Shown: positions 7,100-16,717 of the stretch, piece by piece
How positions within the stretch are numbered: position 1 is the first letter of the stretch
Layout of the letters: each line of letters starts with the position of its first letter
Assembly: GCA_025920705.1 (NCBI GenBank)
Contig: JAPDLJ010000002.1
Span: forward strand, 57,002 to 121,001
Source of the DNA: Candidatus Jingweiarchaeum tengchongense
GTDB lineage: Archaea; Nanobdellota; Nanobdellia; Jingweiarchaeales; Jingweiarchaeaceae
Direction of reading: 5' to 3'
Length of the DNA: 64,000 bases
Notes under the pieces: generated by a model
Seen by the model: the letters and a program-made list of their open reading frames with translations, nothing else
What the model was told of the DNA's origin: nothing
The model's database searches: none
Translations under genes and position numbers: made by a program

Positions 7100-8605
7100 A
7101 TGATGGATAAAGAAAAGATAATTTTGGATGCATATTTCAAGGATAGAAGCATTATCATTCACAACATCGAATCATTTAACAAGTTCATTGACAAGGGAAT
7201 GCAAAGAGTTGTTGATGAAATTGGTGGGATCTCTTCTGATATTCTTCCAGAAGATATTCAAAGCTTGAAGATAAAGTTTGGTAAAATCACAGTAGAAAAA
7301 CCACACACACAAGAAGCAGAAGGCATCGCTGAAGAAATAACACCGATGCAAGCAAGATTGAGAAACATCACATATGAATCACCAATAATTTTGGAAATGG
7401 TGATGGAGAAAGATGGTGTAGAGATAGAGAGAAACAACATACGCATTGGTAGTATACCTATTATGTTAAAATCAAAATATTGTGTGTTGAACGGAAAAAC
7501 GGAGGAAGAGTTGATTGAATACGGTGAAGATCCAAATGACCCTGGTGGTTACTTTATCATAAATGGTACTGAAAGGATTATTGTCATTATTGAAGACCTA
7601 GCACCGAATAAAGTCTTTACTGAGACAGATAAGACGGGCCCATTCCCAACAATTGCAAAAATATTCTCAGAAGACACACAATATAGAATTCCTCATGTGC
7701 TTGAGAGATCTAAGGACGGGATTATATACGTAAGTTTTGCAAGAGCAAATAAAGTACCATTTGCGATTTTGATGAAAGCGCTCGGGATCACAAATGAGAA
7801 AGCAATTGTGAGCGCAGTTTCTGATGATGAAAAACTTTTCAGTGACTTGTATATCAATCTTTATGAAACAAGTGAAATAAAGAGTGAGGAAGATGCGCTT
7901 GATTTCATTGGAAGAAAACTTGGTGTTACATACTCAAAACCAAAAAGAGTTGAAAGAGCATGTGAAGTAATAGATAAATTCCTTTTCCCTCACATAGGTC
8001 ATTCAGAATATGATCGACTTCCAAAGGCTTATTTCCTTGCAAAAACAATTAAGAAATTATTGCTTGTCTCCCAGGGAGTATTTCCAGAAGATGACAAGGA
8101 TCATTATTCAAATAAAAGATTAAGGCTCTGTGGAGACATGCTAGAAACATTGTTCAGGTTCTCCTTCAGAATGCTCGTCGGAGACATGAAATATAATTTA
8201 GAGAGATTATTAAAAAGAGGAAGACTTCCAACACTCCAAGCAATAACTAGAGCGCAATTATTAACATCAAGAATAAGAAGTGCATTGGCAACTGGAGAAT
8301 GGATTGGTGAAAGACATGGTATAAGTCAGCACATTGACCGATTGAATCATTTTGCCACGCTTTCACATCTAAGAAGAGTTGTTTCCTTACTCACCGCAAG
8401 TAGAGAAAATTTCGAAGCAAGAGATTTGCACCCAACGCAATGGGGAAGACTTTGTTCTCATGAAAGTCCAGAAGGTCCTGGCATTGGATTAAGAAAAAAT
8501 CTTGCAATCACATGTGAGATTTCGACCGAATGTAGCATAAGCGATGAAGAATTGATTCAGCAGTTAAAAAATTTTGGTTTGAATGAGATTGGTGGGAAAA
8601 AATGA
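7100..8605 (+). CDS. rpoB2: DNA-directed RNA polymerase subunit B'' (N-terminal half of B)
   Basis: The 501-aa protein is the N-terminal portion of the split archaeal B subunit (protrusion, lobe, fork). Recognisable segments are GGYFIINGTERIIV, a LSHLRRVVS stretch, FEARDLHPTQWGRLC and ESPEGPGIGLRKNLA. Two adjacent ATGs follow the GGTGA ribosome site. Several positions nearly invariant in archaea differ: CPxETPEGPNCGL is CSHESPEGPGIGL, DRTN is DRLN, and SPLTRS is SLLTAS (all near 8330-8500). These lie in the fork/active-centre face, so the enzyme is intact in length but unusual. The stop overlaps rpoB' (ATGA). Confidence 0.96.
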   Translation: MMDKEKIILDAYFKDRSIIIHNIESFNKFIDKGMQRVVDEIGGISSDILPEDIQSLKIKFGKITVEKPHTQEAEGIAEEITPMQARLRNITYESPIILEMVMEKDGVEIERNNIRIGSIPIMLKSKYCVLNGKTEEELIEYGEDPNDPGGYFIINGTERIIVIIEDLAPNKVFTETDKTGPFPTIAKIFSEDTQYRIPHVLERSKDGIIYVSFARANKVPFAILMKALGITNEKAIVSAVSDDEKLFSDLYINLYETSEIKSEEDALDFIGRKLGVTYSKPKRVERACEVIDKFLFPHIGHSEYDRLPKAYFLAKTIKKLLLVSQGVFPEDDKDHYSNKRLRLCGDMLETLFRFSFRMLVGDMKYNLERLLKRGRLPTLQAITRAQLLTSRIRSALATGEWIGERHGISQHIDRLNHFATLSHLRRVVSLLTASRENFEARDLHPTQWGRLCSHESPEGPGIGLRKNLAITCEISTECSISDEELIQQLKNFGLNEIGGKK

Positions 8606-10401
8606 GTGATGTTTTTTTAAATGGTAAGTTTGTTGGAGAAGTAAAAGAACCAGAAAAGTTTGTTCAGAAAATAAGAGAAAACAGGAGAAACGGTGTCTTA
8701 CCAAATGAAATAAATGTTTCTTACCATGAAGAGCGAGATGAAGTTTACATAAGCACCGAAAAGGGGAGAGCAAGGAGACCGCTTATTGTTGTTGAAAATG
8801 GAAAGCCAAAATTAACAAAGGAGCACCTTGAAAAATTACAAAAAGGAGAGATCAGATGGTCTGACTTGGTTAAGGAAGGCGTGATTGAATATTTGGATGC
8901 AGATGAGGAGGAAAATTGTTATATTGCAATTAACGAAAATGAATTGACAAAGGAACATACTCATCTTGAAATTTCACCGCTTGTAATCCTTGGTTCTCAA
9001 GCAGCGATGATACCCTACGCTGAGCACAATCTAAGTGTAAGGATCCTCATTGGTGCTAAAGTAATAAAGCAAAGTTTGGGTATATATGCTGCAAATTTCT
9101 TACTTAGAATGGATACTGATTCCTCAATTTTACACTACCCGCAACGTCCGATTGTTAAGACAAAAATCTATGACACAATAAATTATGATTCGCATCCAGC
9201 AGCTCAGAATATTGTTGTAGCAATCATGTCTTTTGAAGGATATAACATGGAAGATGCGATTATTATGAATAAAGCAAGTATAGAAAGGGGTCTTTACAGA
9301 TCGACATACTATAGACCATACAAAACAGAAGAACTAAGATACTCTGGTGGTCAAGTAGACAAGATAAAAATCCCTGAAAAGGATATCAAAGGCTATAGAA
9401 CAGAAGAGGCATATCGTTATTTGGAAGAAGATGGTATTATATATCCCGAGGCAGAAGTGAAGGCTGGGGATGTATTGATTGGAAAAACATCACCACCAAG
9501 ATTTTTAACCAGTTTAGAGGAATTCAAAGTAGGTCTGGAATCAAGAAGAGAGACATCCGTGCCTGTGAGACACGGTGAAAAAGGCATCGTTGAAAGTGTT
9601 ATATTGACGGAAAGCGAAGAAGGAAATAGATTTGTAAAGGTAAAAGTGAGAGATTTAAGAGTACCTGAACTTGGTGATAAGTTTGCAAATAGACACGGAC
9701 AAAAAGGGGTTGTTGGCTTGATCGTACCTCAGGAGGACATGCCTTTTTCTGCTTCTGGTGTGATTCCCGATATCATTTTCTCACCACATTCAATTCCATC
9801 AAGGATGACTGTGGGACACTTGATTGAATTAATTGGTGGAAAAGTTGGAGCACTGGGTGGAAAGTACATTGATGGTACTGCGTGGAGTGGGCAAGATGAA
9901 TTCGAATTGAGAAAGCAGCTCAAGCAACTTGGATTTAGGGAAGATGGAAGTGAAACACTTTATGACGGTGCAACTGGCAAGAAATACAAAGCGAGGATAT
10001 TCATTGGAGAAATGTATTATTCCAAACTTAGACACATGGTTGCAAATAAGATACATGCAAGATCAAGAGGTCCTGTCCAACTTTTAACGAGACAGCCAAC
10101 TGAAGGCAGAAGTAAGGAGGGAGGTCTCAGGTTAGGAGAAATGGAAAAAGATTGTTTTGTTGCGCATGGTGCAAGTTTACTCCTAAAAGAAAGATTTGAT
10201 TCTGATAAGACGGTTGTACCAATCTGTAAGAAATGTGGCTTAGTCGCAATCTACAATAAGTACCGAGACAAAGGAAGATGTCCTGTTTGTGGTGAAGATG
10301 CTCCAATTGTTTTCATCGAAATGAGTTATGCATTCAAATTGCTGTTAGATGAACTGAAAAGCTTGTGTATTTATCCAAAATTGATTGTGAGGTTTAAATA
10401 G
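8602..10401 (+). CDS. rpoB1: DNA-directed RNA polymerase subunit B' (C-terminal half of B)
   Basis: The 599-aa protein is the C-terminal part of the split B subunit (hybrid-binding, wall, anchor, clamp). Motifs include GYNMEDAIIMN, GDKFANRHGQKGV, SPHSIPSRMT, GPVQLLTRQP and GGLRLGEMEKDC. A C-terminal zinc site (CKKCG...CPVCG at about 545-570) is present. The archaeal consensus HNQSPRNT near the active site reads HNLSVRILIG, while the following KQSLGIY keeps the Lys/Gln pair. It starts within the ATGA overlap with rpoB'' and ends 9 bases before the rpoA' ATG. Confidence 0.97.
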   Translation: MSDVFLNGKFVGEVKEPEKFVQKIRENRRNGVLPNEINVSYHEERDEVYISTEKGRARRPLIVVENGKPKLTKEHLEKLQKGEIRWSDLVKEGVIEYLDADEEENCYIAINENELTKEHTHLEISPLVILGSQAAMIPYAEHNLSVRILIGAKVIKQSLGIYAANFLLRMDTDSSILHYPQRPIVKTKIYDTINYDSHPAAQNIVVAIMSFEGYNMEDAIIMNKASIERGLYRSTYYRPYKTEELRYSGGQVDKIKIPEKDIKGYRTEEAYRYLEEDGIIYPEAEVKAGDVLIGKTSPPRFLTSLEEFKVGLESRRETSVPVRHGEKGIVESVILTESEEGNRFVKVKVRDLRVPELGDKFANRHGQKGVVGLIVPQEDMPFSASGVIPDIIFSPHSIPSRMTVGHLIELIGGKVGALGGKYIDGTAWSGQDEFELRKQLKQLGFREDGSETLYDGATGKKYKARIFIGEMYYSKLRHMVANKIHARSRGPVQLLTRQPTEGRSKEGGLRLGEMEKDCFVAHGASLLLKERFDSDKTVVPICKKCGLVAIYNKYRDKGRCPVCGEDAPIVFIEMSYAFKLLLDELKSLCIYPKLIVRFK

Positions 10402-10410
10402 GTGTGTCAA

Positions 10411-13029
10411 ATGGCACAAGTAATAAAGGAAAAGATTGATGCGATTGAATTTAGGATTCTTTCACCAGCAATAATTAGAAAGATGGGTGTTGTGAAGATA
10501 ATTACTCCAGATCTTTACGATGCGGATGGTTACCCAATTGAAGGAGGTTTGATGGATTTAAGAATGGGTGTTGTTGATCCTGGTTTGAGGTGTAGGACCT
10601 GTGGTGGGAGGGTAAAGGAATGTCCAGGGCATTTTGGTTACATTGAATTGGCAAGACCAGTTATACACATTAAATATATTCCATGGATTTATGATTTCTT
10701 GAGGTGCACTTGTAGTGATTGTGGTAAAATTTTGCTCGAAGAGAAAGAAATTGAGAAATGGAAAAAGAGACTCGATAAAATAAAGAAAACAAAAGGAGAA
10801 CTTGCAAAGTGGAATGTAATTAAACTAATTTCTCAGAAAGCAAAAAATGCAAAGGTTTGCCCGCACTGTGATGCTAAGAAAAAGAAGATAAGATATGAAA
10901 AACCGCTAACTTTCATCGAAGGTGAAACTAAACTTACACCAATTGATATAAGGGAAAGACTTGAAAAAATTCCAGATGAGCATTCTGAGCTGCTTGGTTT
11001 GGATCCACAAGCAGGAAGACCTGAATGGATGGTCCTAACATTGCTTCCTGTTCCACCTGTAACTGTTAGACCAAGCATTACATTGGAAAGCGGACAAAGA
11101 AGTGAAGATGACTTGACACACAAACTTGGTGACATTATAAGAACAAATCAAAGGTTGTTCGAGAATTTAAATGCTGGGGCACCAGAGATAATCATTGAGG
11201 ACCTTTGGGATTTGTTGCAGTATCACATCACAACATTTTTTACAAACAATGTTTCACAGATACCTCCAGCAAGGCATAGATCAGGTAGACCATTAAAAAC
11301 GCTAGCTCAAAGAATAAGGAGTAAGGAAGGTAGATTCAGGAGGAATTTGGCAGGTAAAAGGGTGAATTTCTCTGCAAGAACTGTAATATCCCCCGACGCA
11401 AGGATAAAAATAGATGAAGTTGGCATTCCAATTGATATTGCAAAGGAACTTACAATACCAGAGAGAGTAAATGAATGGAACATAGACTGGTTAAAAGAAT
11501 TCATAAAGAGAGGACCAAATGAGCATCCGGGTGCGAATTATGTAATTACGCCTGAAGGGAAAAGAAAAAGGATTACAGACGAAACAAAAAAACAAATAAT
11601 AGATGAATTGACTTATGGTTACATCGTCGAAAGACACTTGATGGATAATGACATCGTGATATTTAATAGGCAGCCATCACTACATAAAATGTCAATGATG
11701 GCGCATCGAGCAAAGATATTACCATATAGAACATTTAGGATAAATTTGTGCACTACTGTTCCTTATGGTGCTGATTTTGATGGAGACGAAATGAATCTAC
11801 ATGTTCCACAAACAGAGGAAGCAAGAGCAGAAGCTGAGATATTGATGGAGGTACAAAATCAAATTGTGACACCAAGATATGGATTACCTTTGATCGGCTG
11901 CAAACAAGATCATATCACAGGTTGCTTCTTACTTACAAAAAAAGATACAGTTTTAAGTAGAGAAGACGTTTTCACGCTTCTCTCACAAGTTGGAATAGAA
12001 AAGGAAATTGAGAAAGATTCACTCAGTGGCAAAGAAATATTCAGTCTATTATTACCAGATGATTTTAATTATGTTGGAAAAACACGAACTTGCTTGAAAT
12101 GTGCTAAATGTAAGGAAGAGAAATGCCCCCACGACAATTATGTAAAAGTCGTAAATGGTAAATTGATTTCTGGTGTCATTGATTCCAATTCCATTGGTGC
12201 AGAAGATGGGGAAATGCTTCAAAAAATAATTCAGGAATATGGAAATTCATTTGCTAGTGACTTCATATATAAATGCTCTCTCTTAGGTATAAGTTATTTA
12301 AAAATCATCGGTTTTTCAATTTTACCAACAGATACTGACTTACCACCAAGAGCATTTGAGAAAATAAAATTCATTCTGAATAAATCAGAAGAAAAAGTGC
12401 GAGAACTAATTAAAAAATACGAGGCGAAAAAACTTCAAGCATATCCTGGAAGAACAGTCGAAGAAACGCTTGAGTTTAAGATAATAGAAATTCTAAATAA
12501 AGGTAGAAATATTACAGGTAAAATCGTTGAAAGACATGCAAGTAAGGATAATTCCACGATCATCATGGCGACATCTGGAGCTAAGGGAAGCTTATTAAAT
12601 CTTGCCTTAATCTCGGCGTGTGTTGGACAACAGGCATTAAGGGGAAGTCGAATAAATAAAGGATACACGAGAAGAACATTGCCTCATTTTAAGAAAAATG
12701 ATATAACACCAAGGTGCAGGGGATTCGTGAGACATGGTTATAAAGGTGGACTTGACCCATTTGAATTTTTCTTCCACGCAATCACAGGGAGAGATTCCGT
12801 GATGGATACAAGCATGAGAACACCAAAATCAGGGTACATGCAAAGGAGATTGATAAATGCACTTCAAGATTTGAAGATTTGTTATGATGGCACGGTCAGG
12901 GATGCATACGACAAAATAATTCAATTCCAGTTCGGTGAGGATGGAATTGATGTCACAAAGACAGATTATGGTCAAATCAATGTAGATAGTATTTTAAATG
13001 ATGTTTTGAGTAGGGAGATTAAAAAATGA
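10411..13029 (+). CDS. rpoA1: DNA-directed RNA polymerase subunit A' (N-terminal part of A)
   Basis: The 872-aa largest-subunit part holds the clamp-head zinc ligands ([19 protein letters not shown]), the lid/rudder ([20 protein letters not shown]), the catalytic loop and the bridge helix. The catalytic aspartates are present ([16 protein letters not shown]455/D457/D459), but the preceding invariant Asn is Gly453. The bridge helix reads [17 protein letters not shown], with Pro805 where archaea normally have Ser/Ala. ATG 10411 is preferred over GTG 10402 because TAGGTGTG sits 4-11 bases before it. It overlaps rpoA'' by 4 bases. Confidence 0.97.
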   Translation: MAQVIKEKIDAIEFRILSPAIIRKMGVVKIITPDLYDADGYPIEGGLMDLRMGVVDPGLRCRTCGGRVKECPGHFGYIELARPVIHIKYIPWIYDFLRCTCSDCGKILLEEKEIEKWKKRLDKIKKTKGELAKWNVIKLISQKAKNAKVCPHCDAKKKKIRYEKPLTFIEGETKLTPIDIRERLEKIPDEHSELLGLDPQAGRPEWMVLTLLPVPPVTVRPSITLESGQRSEDDLTHKLGDIIRTNQRLFENLNAGAPEIIIEDLWDLLQYHITTFFTNNVSQIPPARHRSGRPLKTLAQRIRSKEGRFRRNLAGKRVNFSARTVISPDARIKIDEVGIPIDIAKELTIPERVNEWNIDWLKEFIKRGPNEHPGANYVITPEGKRKRITDETKKQIIDELTYGYIVERHLMDNDIVIFNRQPSLHKMSMMAHRAKILPYRTFRINLCTTVPYGADFDGDEMNLHVPQTEEARAEAEILMEVQNQIVTPRYGLPLIGCKQDHITGCFLLTKKDTVLSREDVFTLLSQVGIEKEIEKDSLSGKEIFSLLLPDDFNYVGKTRTCLKCAKCKEEKCPHDNYVKVVNGKLISGVIDSNSIGAEDGEMLQKIIQEYGNSFASDFIYKCSLLGISYLKIIGFSILPTDTDLPPRAFEKIKFILNKSEEKVRELIKKYEAKKLQAYPGRTVEETLEFKIIEILNKGRNITGKIVERHASKDNSTIIMATSGAKGSLLNLALISACVGQQALRGSRINKGYTRRTLPHFKKNDITPRCRGFVRHGYKGGLDPFEFFFHAITGRDSVMDTSMRTPKSGYMQRRLINALQDLKICYDGTVRDAYDKIIQFQFGEDGIDVTKTDYGQINVDSILNDVLSREIKK

Positions 13030-14129
13030 ACTTGAAGATAATTTCAGAACTGGATAGAATAAGTGAAGAAAAAAAATTGACCAAAGAGCAAAAGGAAAAA
13101 GTAATCGAAGAATTAAGGAAGAGAATTGAAGAAGCAAAATTACAACCAGGAGAAGCAATAGGTGTAATATCTGCACAATCCATCGGAGAACCAGGTACAC
13201 AGATGACAATGAAGACAAAGCACTTTGCTGGAGTCACCGAGATGAATGTCACACTCGGTTTACCAAGATTGATTGAAATATTCGATGCCAGAAGGACGCC
13301 ATCTACACCAACGATGACGATATACCTGAATCAAAAATATGCTAATAATGAAAGTATTGTTAGGAAGATTGCATCGAGAATATTGGAGATAAAATTGGAA
13401 GATATCGTTAATGAAGTGAGTATTGATTTGGTGAATTTAAGAATTGAAGTTGAAATAAACACAAAGAAAGTGAAGATGTATGGTGTAAAGAAAGATGAAG
13501 TTCTGGAATCGTTGAAAAAAGTATTAAAGAAACATAATGTATCAATAAGAGAGAAAAAAATAATCATCAAACCATCAAAGAAGGTGGACGTAAGGGAATT
13601 ATACCGTTTGAGATCCAAGATAAGGGAGATACACATTAGGGGGATACCTGGAATCTCACAAGTTCTTCCAGTCCAAAAAGGTAATGAATGGATAATAAAA
13701 ACTGCTGGTTCAAACTTAAAGGAAGTAATAAAAATGGAAGAAGTTGATTATACGAGAACAATAACAAATGATATACATGAAGTACAGCGTGTTTTGGGTA
13801 TAGAAGCAGCAAGAAATGCGATAATAAATGAAGCACTAAGTACGTTGAAAGAACAGGGGCTTGATGTTGATATAAGACACATCATGTTAATCGCTGATAC
13901 CATGACAAATACAGGTGTAATAAAGGGAATCAGTAGGTATGGTATCACTGGAGAAAAACTTAGTGTTTTAGCCAGAGCAAGCTTCGAAGTTCCATTAAAA
14001 CACCTGTTTGATGCTTCTTGTCATCTTGAGATAGATGACTTAAGAAGCGTCGTTGAAAATGTGATGATAAATCAACCCGTGCCGATTGGCACTGGAATAT
14101 TAAAATTGGTGGTCAAGCCAGAGAAGTGA
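13026..14129 (+). CDS. rpoA2: DNA-directed RNA polymerase subunit A'' (C-terminal part of A)
   Basis: The 367-aa protein holds the trigger loop, jaw and C-terminal clamp. The segment [20 protein letters not shown] leads into the trigger loop [21 protein letters not shown], where the catalytic His is residue 66 but the residue before it, usually Phe, is Lys65. The C-terminal conserved block ([33 protein letters not shown]) and the GTG end are normal. It is coupled to rpoA' by an ATGA overlap and followed after 4 bases by rpl30e. Confidence 0.96.
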   Translation: MNLKIISELDRISEEKKLTKEQKEKVIEELRKRIEEAKLQPGEAIGVISAQSIGEPGTQMTMKTKHFAGVTEMNVTLGLPRLIEIFDARRTPSTPTMTIYLNQKYANNESIVRKIASRILEIKLEDIVNEVSIDLVNLRIEVEINTKKVKMYGVKKDEVLESLKKVLKKHNVSIREKKIIIKPSKKVDVRELYRLRSKIREIHIRGIPGISQVLPVQKGNEWIIKTAGSNLKEVIKMEEVDYTRTITNDIHEVQRVLGIEAARNAIINEALSTLKEQGLDVDIRHIMLIADTMTNTGVIKGISRYGITGEKLSVLARASFEVPLKHLFDASCHLEIDDLRSVVENVMINQPVPIGTGILKLVVKPEK

Positions 14130-14133
14130 TTTT

Positions 14134-14421
14134 ATGCCAATAAGTGATGAGATAAAAAAGGCGCTTGAAAGCAAAGAATTGATCATTGGTAAAGAGAAAT
14201 CGATGGAAGCACTGAAAAAAGGAATTGTAAAAAAAATTATATTTGCAAATAATTGCATGCAAAATGTAAAAGACGAAATAATTGATCTTGCAAGAATAAA
14301 TAACTGTGAATTTGAGGAGTTCAATGGTACAAATATGGAGCTAGGAATACTTTGCAAAAAACCATTTTCAATCAGTGTAATCGCAATAATCAAAGGTGAA
14401 AAGAGTGAAGATAAAGCTTGA
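14134..14421 (+). CDS. rpl30e: 50S ribosomal protein L30e
   Basis: The 95-aa protein matches the L30e/L7Ae fold: EIKKALESKELIIGKEKSME, KKIIFANNCMQNVKDEI and a C-terminal hydrophobic strand. L30e binds kink-turn RNA in the large subunit. Its place between rpoA'' and nusA is the classical archaeal order. The C-terminus overlaps nusA by 17 bases. Confidence 0.93.
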   Translation: MPISDEIKKALESKELIIGKEKSMEALKKGIVKKIIFANNCMQNVKDEIIDLARINNCEFEEFNGTNMELGILCKKPFSISVIAIIKGEKSEDKA

Positions 14422-14815
14422 TACAGAGTGCATTCGATACATGTCTCTTTTTGAAACACTTACTGGTGCTACGGTGAAAGATTGTATCATAAACACAGAT
14501 TCTTTGATTTTTGTTGTTAAGGAAGGAGATGCTGGTTTAGCTATTGGCAAGAATGGACAAAACATAAAGAATTTGGAAAAGATGATAAACAAAAGGGTTG
14601 AAGTGATAGAATTCTCCCCCGATCCACTTGTGTTCACATCAAACATTTTCAGGCCAATCGAAGTAAAAAACATCTATTTATCTGAAAAAAGTGACGGGAA
14701 AAAGATTATATATCTGAGCACTGTTAAAAATAAGACACTCACAAAAATAAAATTAAAAAAAGCTAAGAGTTTAGTCCAAAAATATTTTGGAATTTCAGAT
14801 ATTGTGTTAACGTGA
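14405..14815 (+). CDS. nusA: NusA-like transcription/RNA-binding protein
   Basis: The 136-aa protein is the archaeal short NusA, two KH domains without the S1 and N-terminal parts of bacterial NusA. The GxxG loop motif [14 protein letters not shown] and the later [10 protein letters not shown] segment identify it. GTG 14405 is chosen over GTG 14396: it gives the family N-terminus [17 protein letters not shown] and has AAAGGTG 6 bases upstream, inside the end of rpl30e. Archaeal NusA binds RNA, and its role in elongation or termination is less clear than in bacteria. Confidence 0.92.
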   Translation: MKIKLDTECIRYMSLFETLTGATVKDCIINTDSLIFVVKEGDAGLAIGKNGQNIKNLEKMINKRVEVIEFSPDPLVFTSNIFRPIEVKNIYLSEKSDGKKIIYLSTVKNKTLTKIKLKKAKSLVQKYFGISDIVLT

Positions 14816-15258
14816 TTAAATTGGGAGACAAGCCAAGAGGTCTCGTTGCTGCCAGAAGATTGAGAATGATTAGAGATAAGTATAAATTAAATAAAAAGAG
14901 ATCTAAGAGCTATTTTTATGGTATTTGGAAAAAATTTGATCCACTTGAAGGTGCACCGCAAGCAAGAGGGATTGTGCTTGAGAAATGTCAAGTGGAACCG
15001 AGAAAACCAAACTCAGGATTCAGGAAGTGCTGTAAAGTTCAATTGATAAAAAATGGTAAAGTGGTGACTGCATTCATGCCTGGCATGGGGGCATTGAAAA
15101 TAATTGATGAACACAATGAAGTGGTGATTGAGAGGGTGGGGGGAGCGCAAAAAGGTGCAAGAGGTGATTTGCCTGGTGTCAAATTTAGGGTTGTGAAAGT
15201 GAATGGTGTTGCGCTCTCTGAAATTTTAGCTGGAAGGAAAGAAAAACCGATGAGGTAA
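14812..15258 (+). CDS. rps12: 30S ribosomal protein S12
   Basis: The 148-aa protein is archaeal S12 (S23e type), part of the decoding centre. Signature segments are [35 protein letters not shown] and [18 protein letters not shown]. Differences from the usual archaeal sequence include PNSAIRKC to PNSGFRKC and PGDGA to PGMGA. Translation begins at GTG overlapping the nusA stop. The gene is coupled to nusA upstream and sits 1 base before rps7. Confidence 0.96.
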   Translation: MIKLGDKPRGLVAARRLRMIRDKYKLNKKRSKSYFYGIWKKFDPLEGAPQARGIVLEKCQVEPRKPNSGFRKCCKVQLIKNGKVVTAFMPGMGALKIIDEHNEVVIERVGGAQKGARGDLPGVKFRVVKVNGVALSEILAGRKEKPMR

Positions 15259-15259
15259 A

Positions 15260-15856
15260 ATGGAAATAAAAATTTTTAACAAGTGGAGTGTTTCTGGAAT
15301 CAAGGTGAATGATCCTGGTCTCGCAGCTTACATAAATTTGAAAGAGGTGCTCATACCAAAATCGCATGGAAGATATGAAAAGAAAAGATTTTGGAAATCT
15401 AAGGAAAATATTGTTGAAAGATTTATAAACAAAATCACAATTTCTGGACATAAGGGAAAAAAACACTGGAGAACCTCTGGTAGGAATGTTGGTAAATATT
15501 ATTTAGGTTATAAAATTGCAAAAAGTGTTTTTGAAAACATTGAGAAAAAAACAGGAAAAAATCCAATTGAGGTATTAGTAAGGGCGATTGAAAATTCTGC
15601 ACCAAGAGAAGAAATTACGGTGATAGAATATGCTGGTATAAGAGCGCCAAAGGCAGTTGATTGTGCTCCCCAGAGGAGAGTTGATCTAGCCTTGAGAGCA
15701 CTTGTCCAAGGTGCATTTCAAAAGGCATCAACCTCTAGGATTAAAATTGTGGACGCATTAACAGAAGAACTGATTCTAGCAAGTAACAATGATTCAAAGA
15801 GTTTTGCAATTTCAAAGAAAATAGAAACCGAGCGCCAAGCAGCTGCTTCGAGGTAG
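15260..15856 (+). CDS. rps7: 30S ribosomal protein S7
   Basis: The 198-aa protein is archaeal S7, which nucleates 30S head assembly. Signature parts are GKNPIEVLVRAIENSAPREE, APQRRVDLALRALVQGA and the C-terminal block with NNDSKSFAISKK. GAGGT in the end of rps12 serves as ribosome site. Its C-terminal end is normal, so the overlap with the minus-strand recombinase fragment has not damaged it. In most archaea EF-2 follows closely; here 1.2 kb intervenes. Confidence 0.96.
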   Translation: MEIKIFNKWSVSGIKVNDPGLAAYINLKEVLIPKSHGRYEKKRFWKSKENIVERFINKITISGHKGKKHWRTSGRNVGKYYLGYKIAKSVFENIEKKTGKNPIEVLVRAIENSAPREEITVIEYAGIRAPKAVDCAPQRRVDLALRALVQGAFQKASTSRIKIVDALTEELILASNNDSKSFAISKKIETERQAAASR

Positions 15857-16193
15857 TCCTAACATAATTTTTCAAGATCTCTTTGCTCAAAATTAAGGGC
15901 AGTTTCAGCGACTTTCTCGCAAGTGGAAGTTTCTCCTCAAATCCGGTGTTTAGTACGTTTTCATGAAAAAACTTCAAAGCAAAATGAGCGGATCTCATTG
16001 TTGGTTTGCTTTTGGTTGTGTAGGATAGCAGAAACTCTCTTGGTGTTTTGCCTGAAGACAGAAAGTCTTTCGCCATGGAAATATATGACTTGCCTATTTG
16101 ATAGGAATATCTTCTAAGTTTTACTTCCTCAATTAGCTTGCCAATCAGTTTATATTTCTCTTCTGGAGAATAAATTTTACTATCATTTGCCAT
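15741..16193 (-). CDS. Truncated Xer/tyrosine recombinase (N-terminal SAM-like domain only)
   Basis: The 150-aa ORF matches the N-terminal core-binding domain of XerA-type recombinases: KLIEEVKLRRYSYQIGKSYI, MAKDFLSSGKTPREFL, TMRSAHFALKFFHENVL, then LPLILSKEILKNYV. In a full recombinase this is followed by a catalytic domain of about 170 aa with Arg-His-Arg-Tyr, which is absent. After about residue 112 the reading frame is simply antisense to rps7, so the homologous part ends right at the rps7 stop. A TATA box at 16218-16227 is well placed, so the fragment may still be expressed. It could be a decayed gene or a repurposed DNA-binding domain. Confidence 0.65.
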   Translation of the reverse strand: MANDSKIYSPEEKYKLIGKLIEEVKLRRYSYQIGKSYISMAKDFLSSGKTPREFLLSYTTKSKPTMRSAHFALKFFHENVLNTGFEEKLPLARKSLKLPLILSKEILKNYVRTTSKQLLGARFLFSLKLQNSLNHCYLLESVLLLMRPQF

Positions 16194-16217
16194 ATGGTTT
16201 TATTATTGAAATGAATC

Positions 16218-16227
16218 ATATAAAATC
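16218..16227 (-). promoter_or_regulatory. TATA box of the recombinase fragment
   Basis: On the minus strand ATTTTATATG lies 25-34 bases upstream of the ATG at 16193. Confidence 0.4.
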
Positions 16228-16253
16228 TCGCTTAATAGTTGTTAGATGTAATT

Positions 16254-16281
16254 CAGAATTCGAACTATTGATTCTGCTTAA
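16254..16281. repeat. Direct repeat copy 1 at the 3' end of the HIT gene
   Basis: CAGAATTCGAACTATTGATTC followed by TGCTTAA matches 16893-16921 in the same orientation with about four mismatches and a one-base indel. This copy contains the last codons of the HIT gene and its stop. Confidence 0.4.
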
Positions 16282-16717
16282 TTTCTTCTGCCAATTTTTT
16301 CAATTCATTCATATCTGCTTTTTCACCTGTTTGCGTGCTAATGTAACCTTCATATTTTTCAAAAAAAACTTTTTCTTTAGCCCACATTTCTTTAAATTTC
16401 TCTGTTACTCCATGAAGGGGGTATAATTTGATGTGGGCATGGTTTATTCCCATTCCCTCCATGACCATTGCTACTCGTGTTACATTCAATCCTTTTTCAA
16501 GAATTTTTGCAACTTTTTTTGACGCAGACATTAATTTTTTATATACTTCTTCGGGCATGTCAAAAACATAAGAGTCATAATGTTTCTTTGTTAAAACAAG
16601 CGTCATACCTTTAGTATTTGGCATTATGTCTAAAATTGCCAAAAAATCCTTGTCTTCCCAAATTTTTGCAGAATCAATTTGTCCATTCACAATTTTACAA
16701 AATATGCAATCCACCAT
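16265..16717 (-). CDS. HIT family protein (histidine triad hydrolase)
   Basis: The 150-aa protein begins MVDCIFCKIVNGQIDSAKI and has LDIMPNTKGMTLVLTKKH and GINHAHIKLYPLHG (about 90-103), the histidine triad region. The second His of HAH is the expected nucleophile for nucleotide phosphoramide or dinucleoside polyphosphate hydrolysis. The third triad His is replaced by Leu (HAHIKL). The CxxC pair near the N-terminus could bind zinc with His, as in many HIT proteins. It is oriented against the ribosomal operon and lies in the segment inserted between rps7 and EF-2. Confidence 0.88.
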   Translation of the reverse strand: MVDCIFCKIVNGQIDSAKIWEDKDFLAILDIMPNTKGMTLVLTKKHYDSYVFDMPEEVYKKLMSASKKVAKILEKGLNVTRVAMVMEGMGINHAHIKLYPLHGVTEKFKEMWAKEKVFFEKYEGYISTQTGEKADMNELKKLAEEIKQNQ

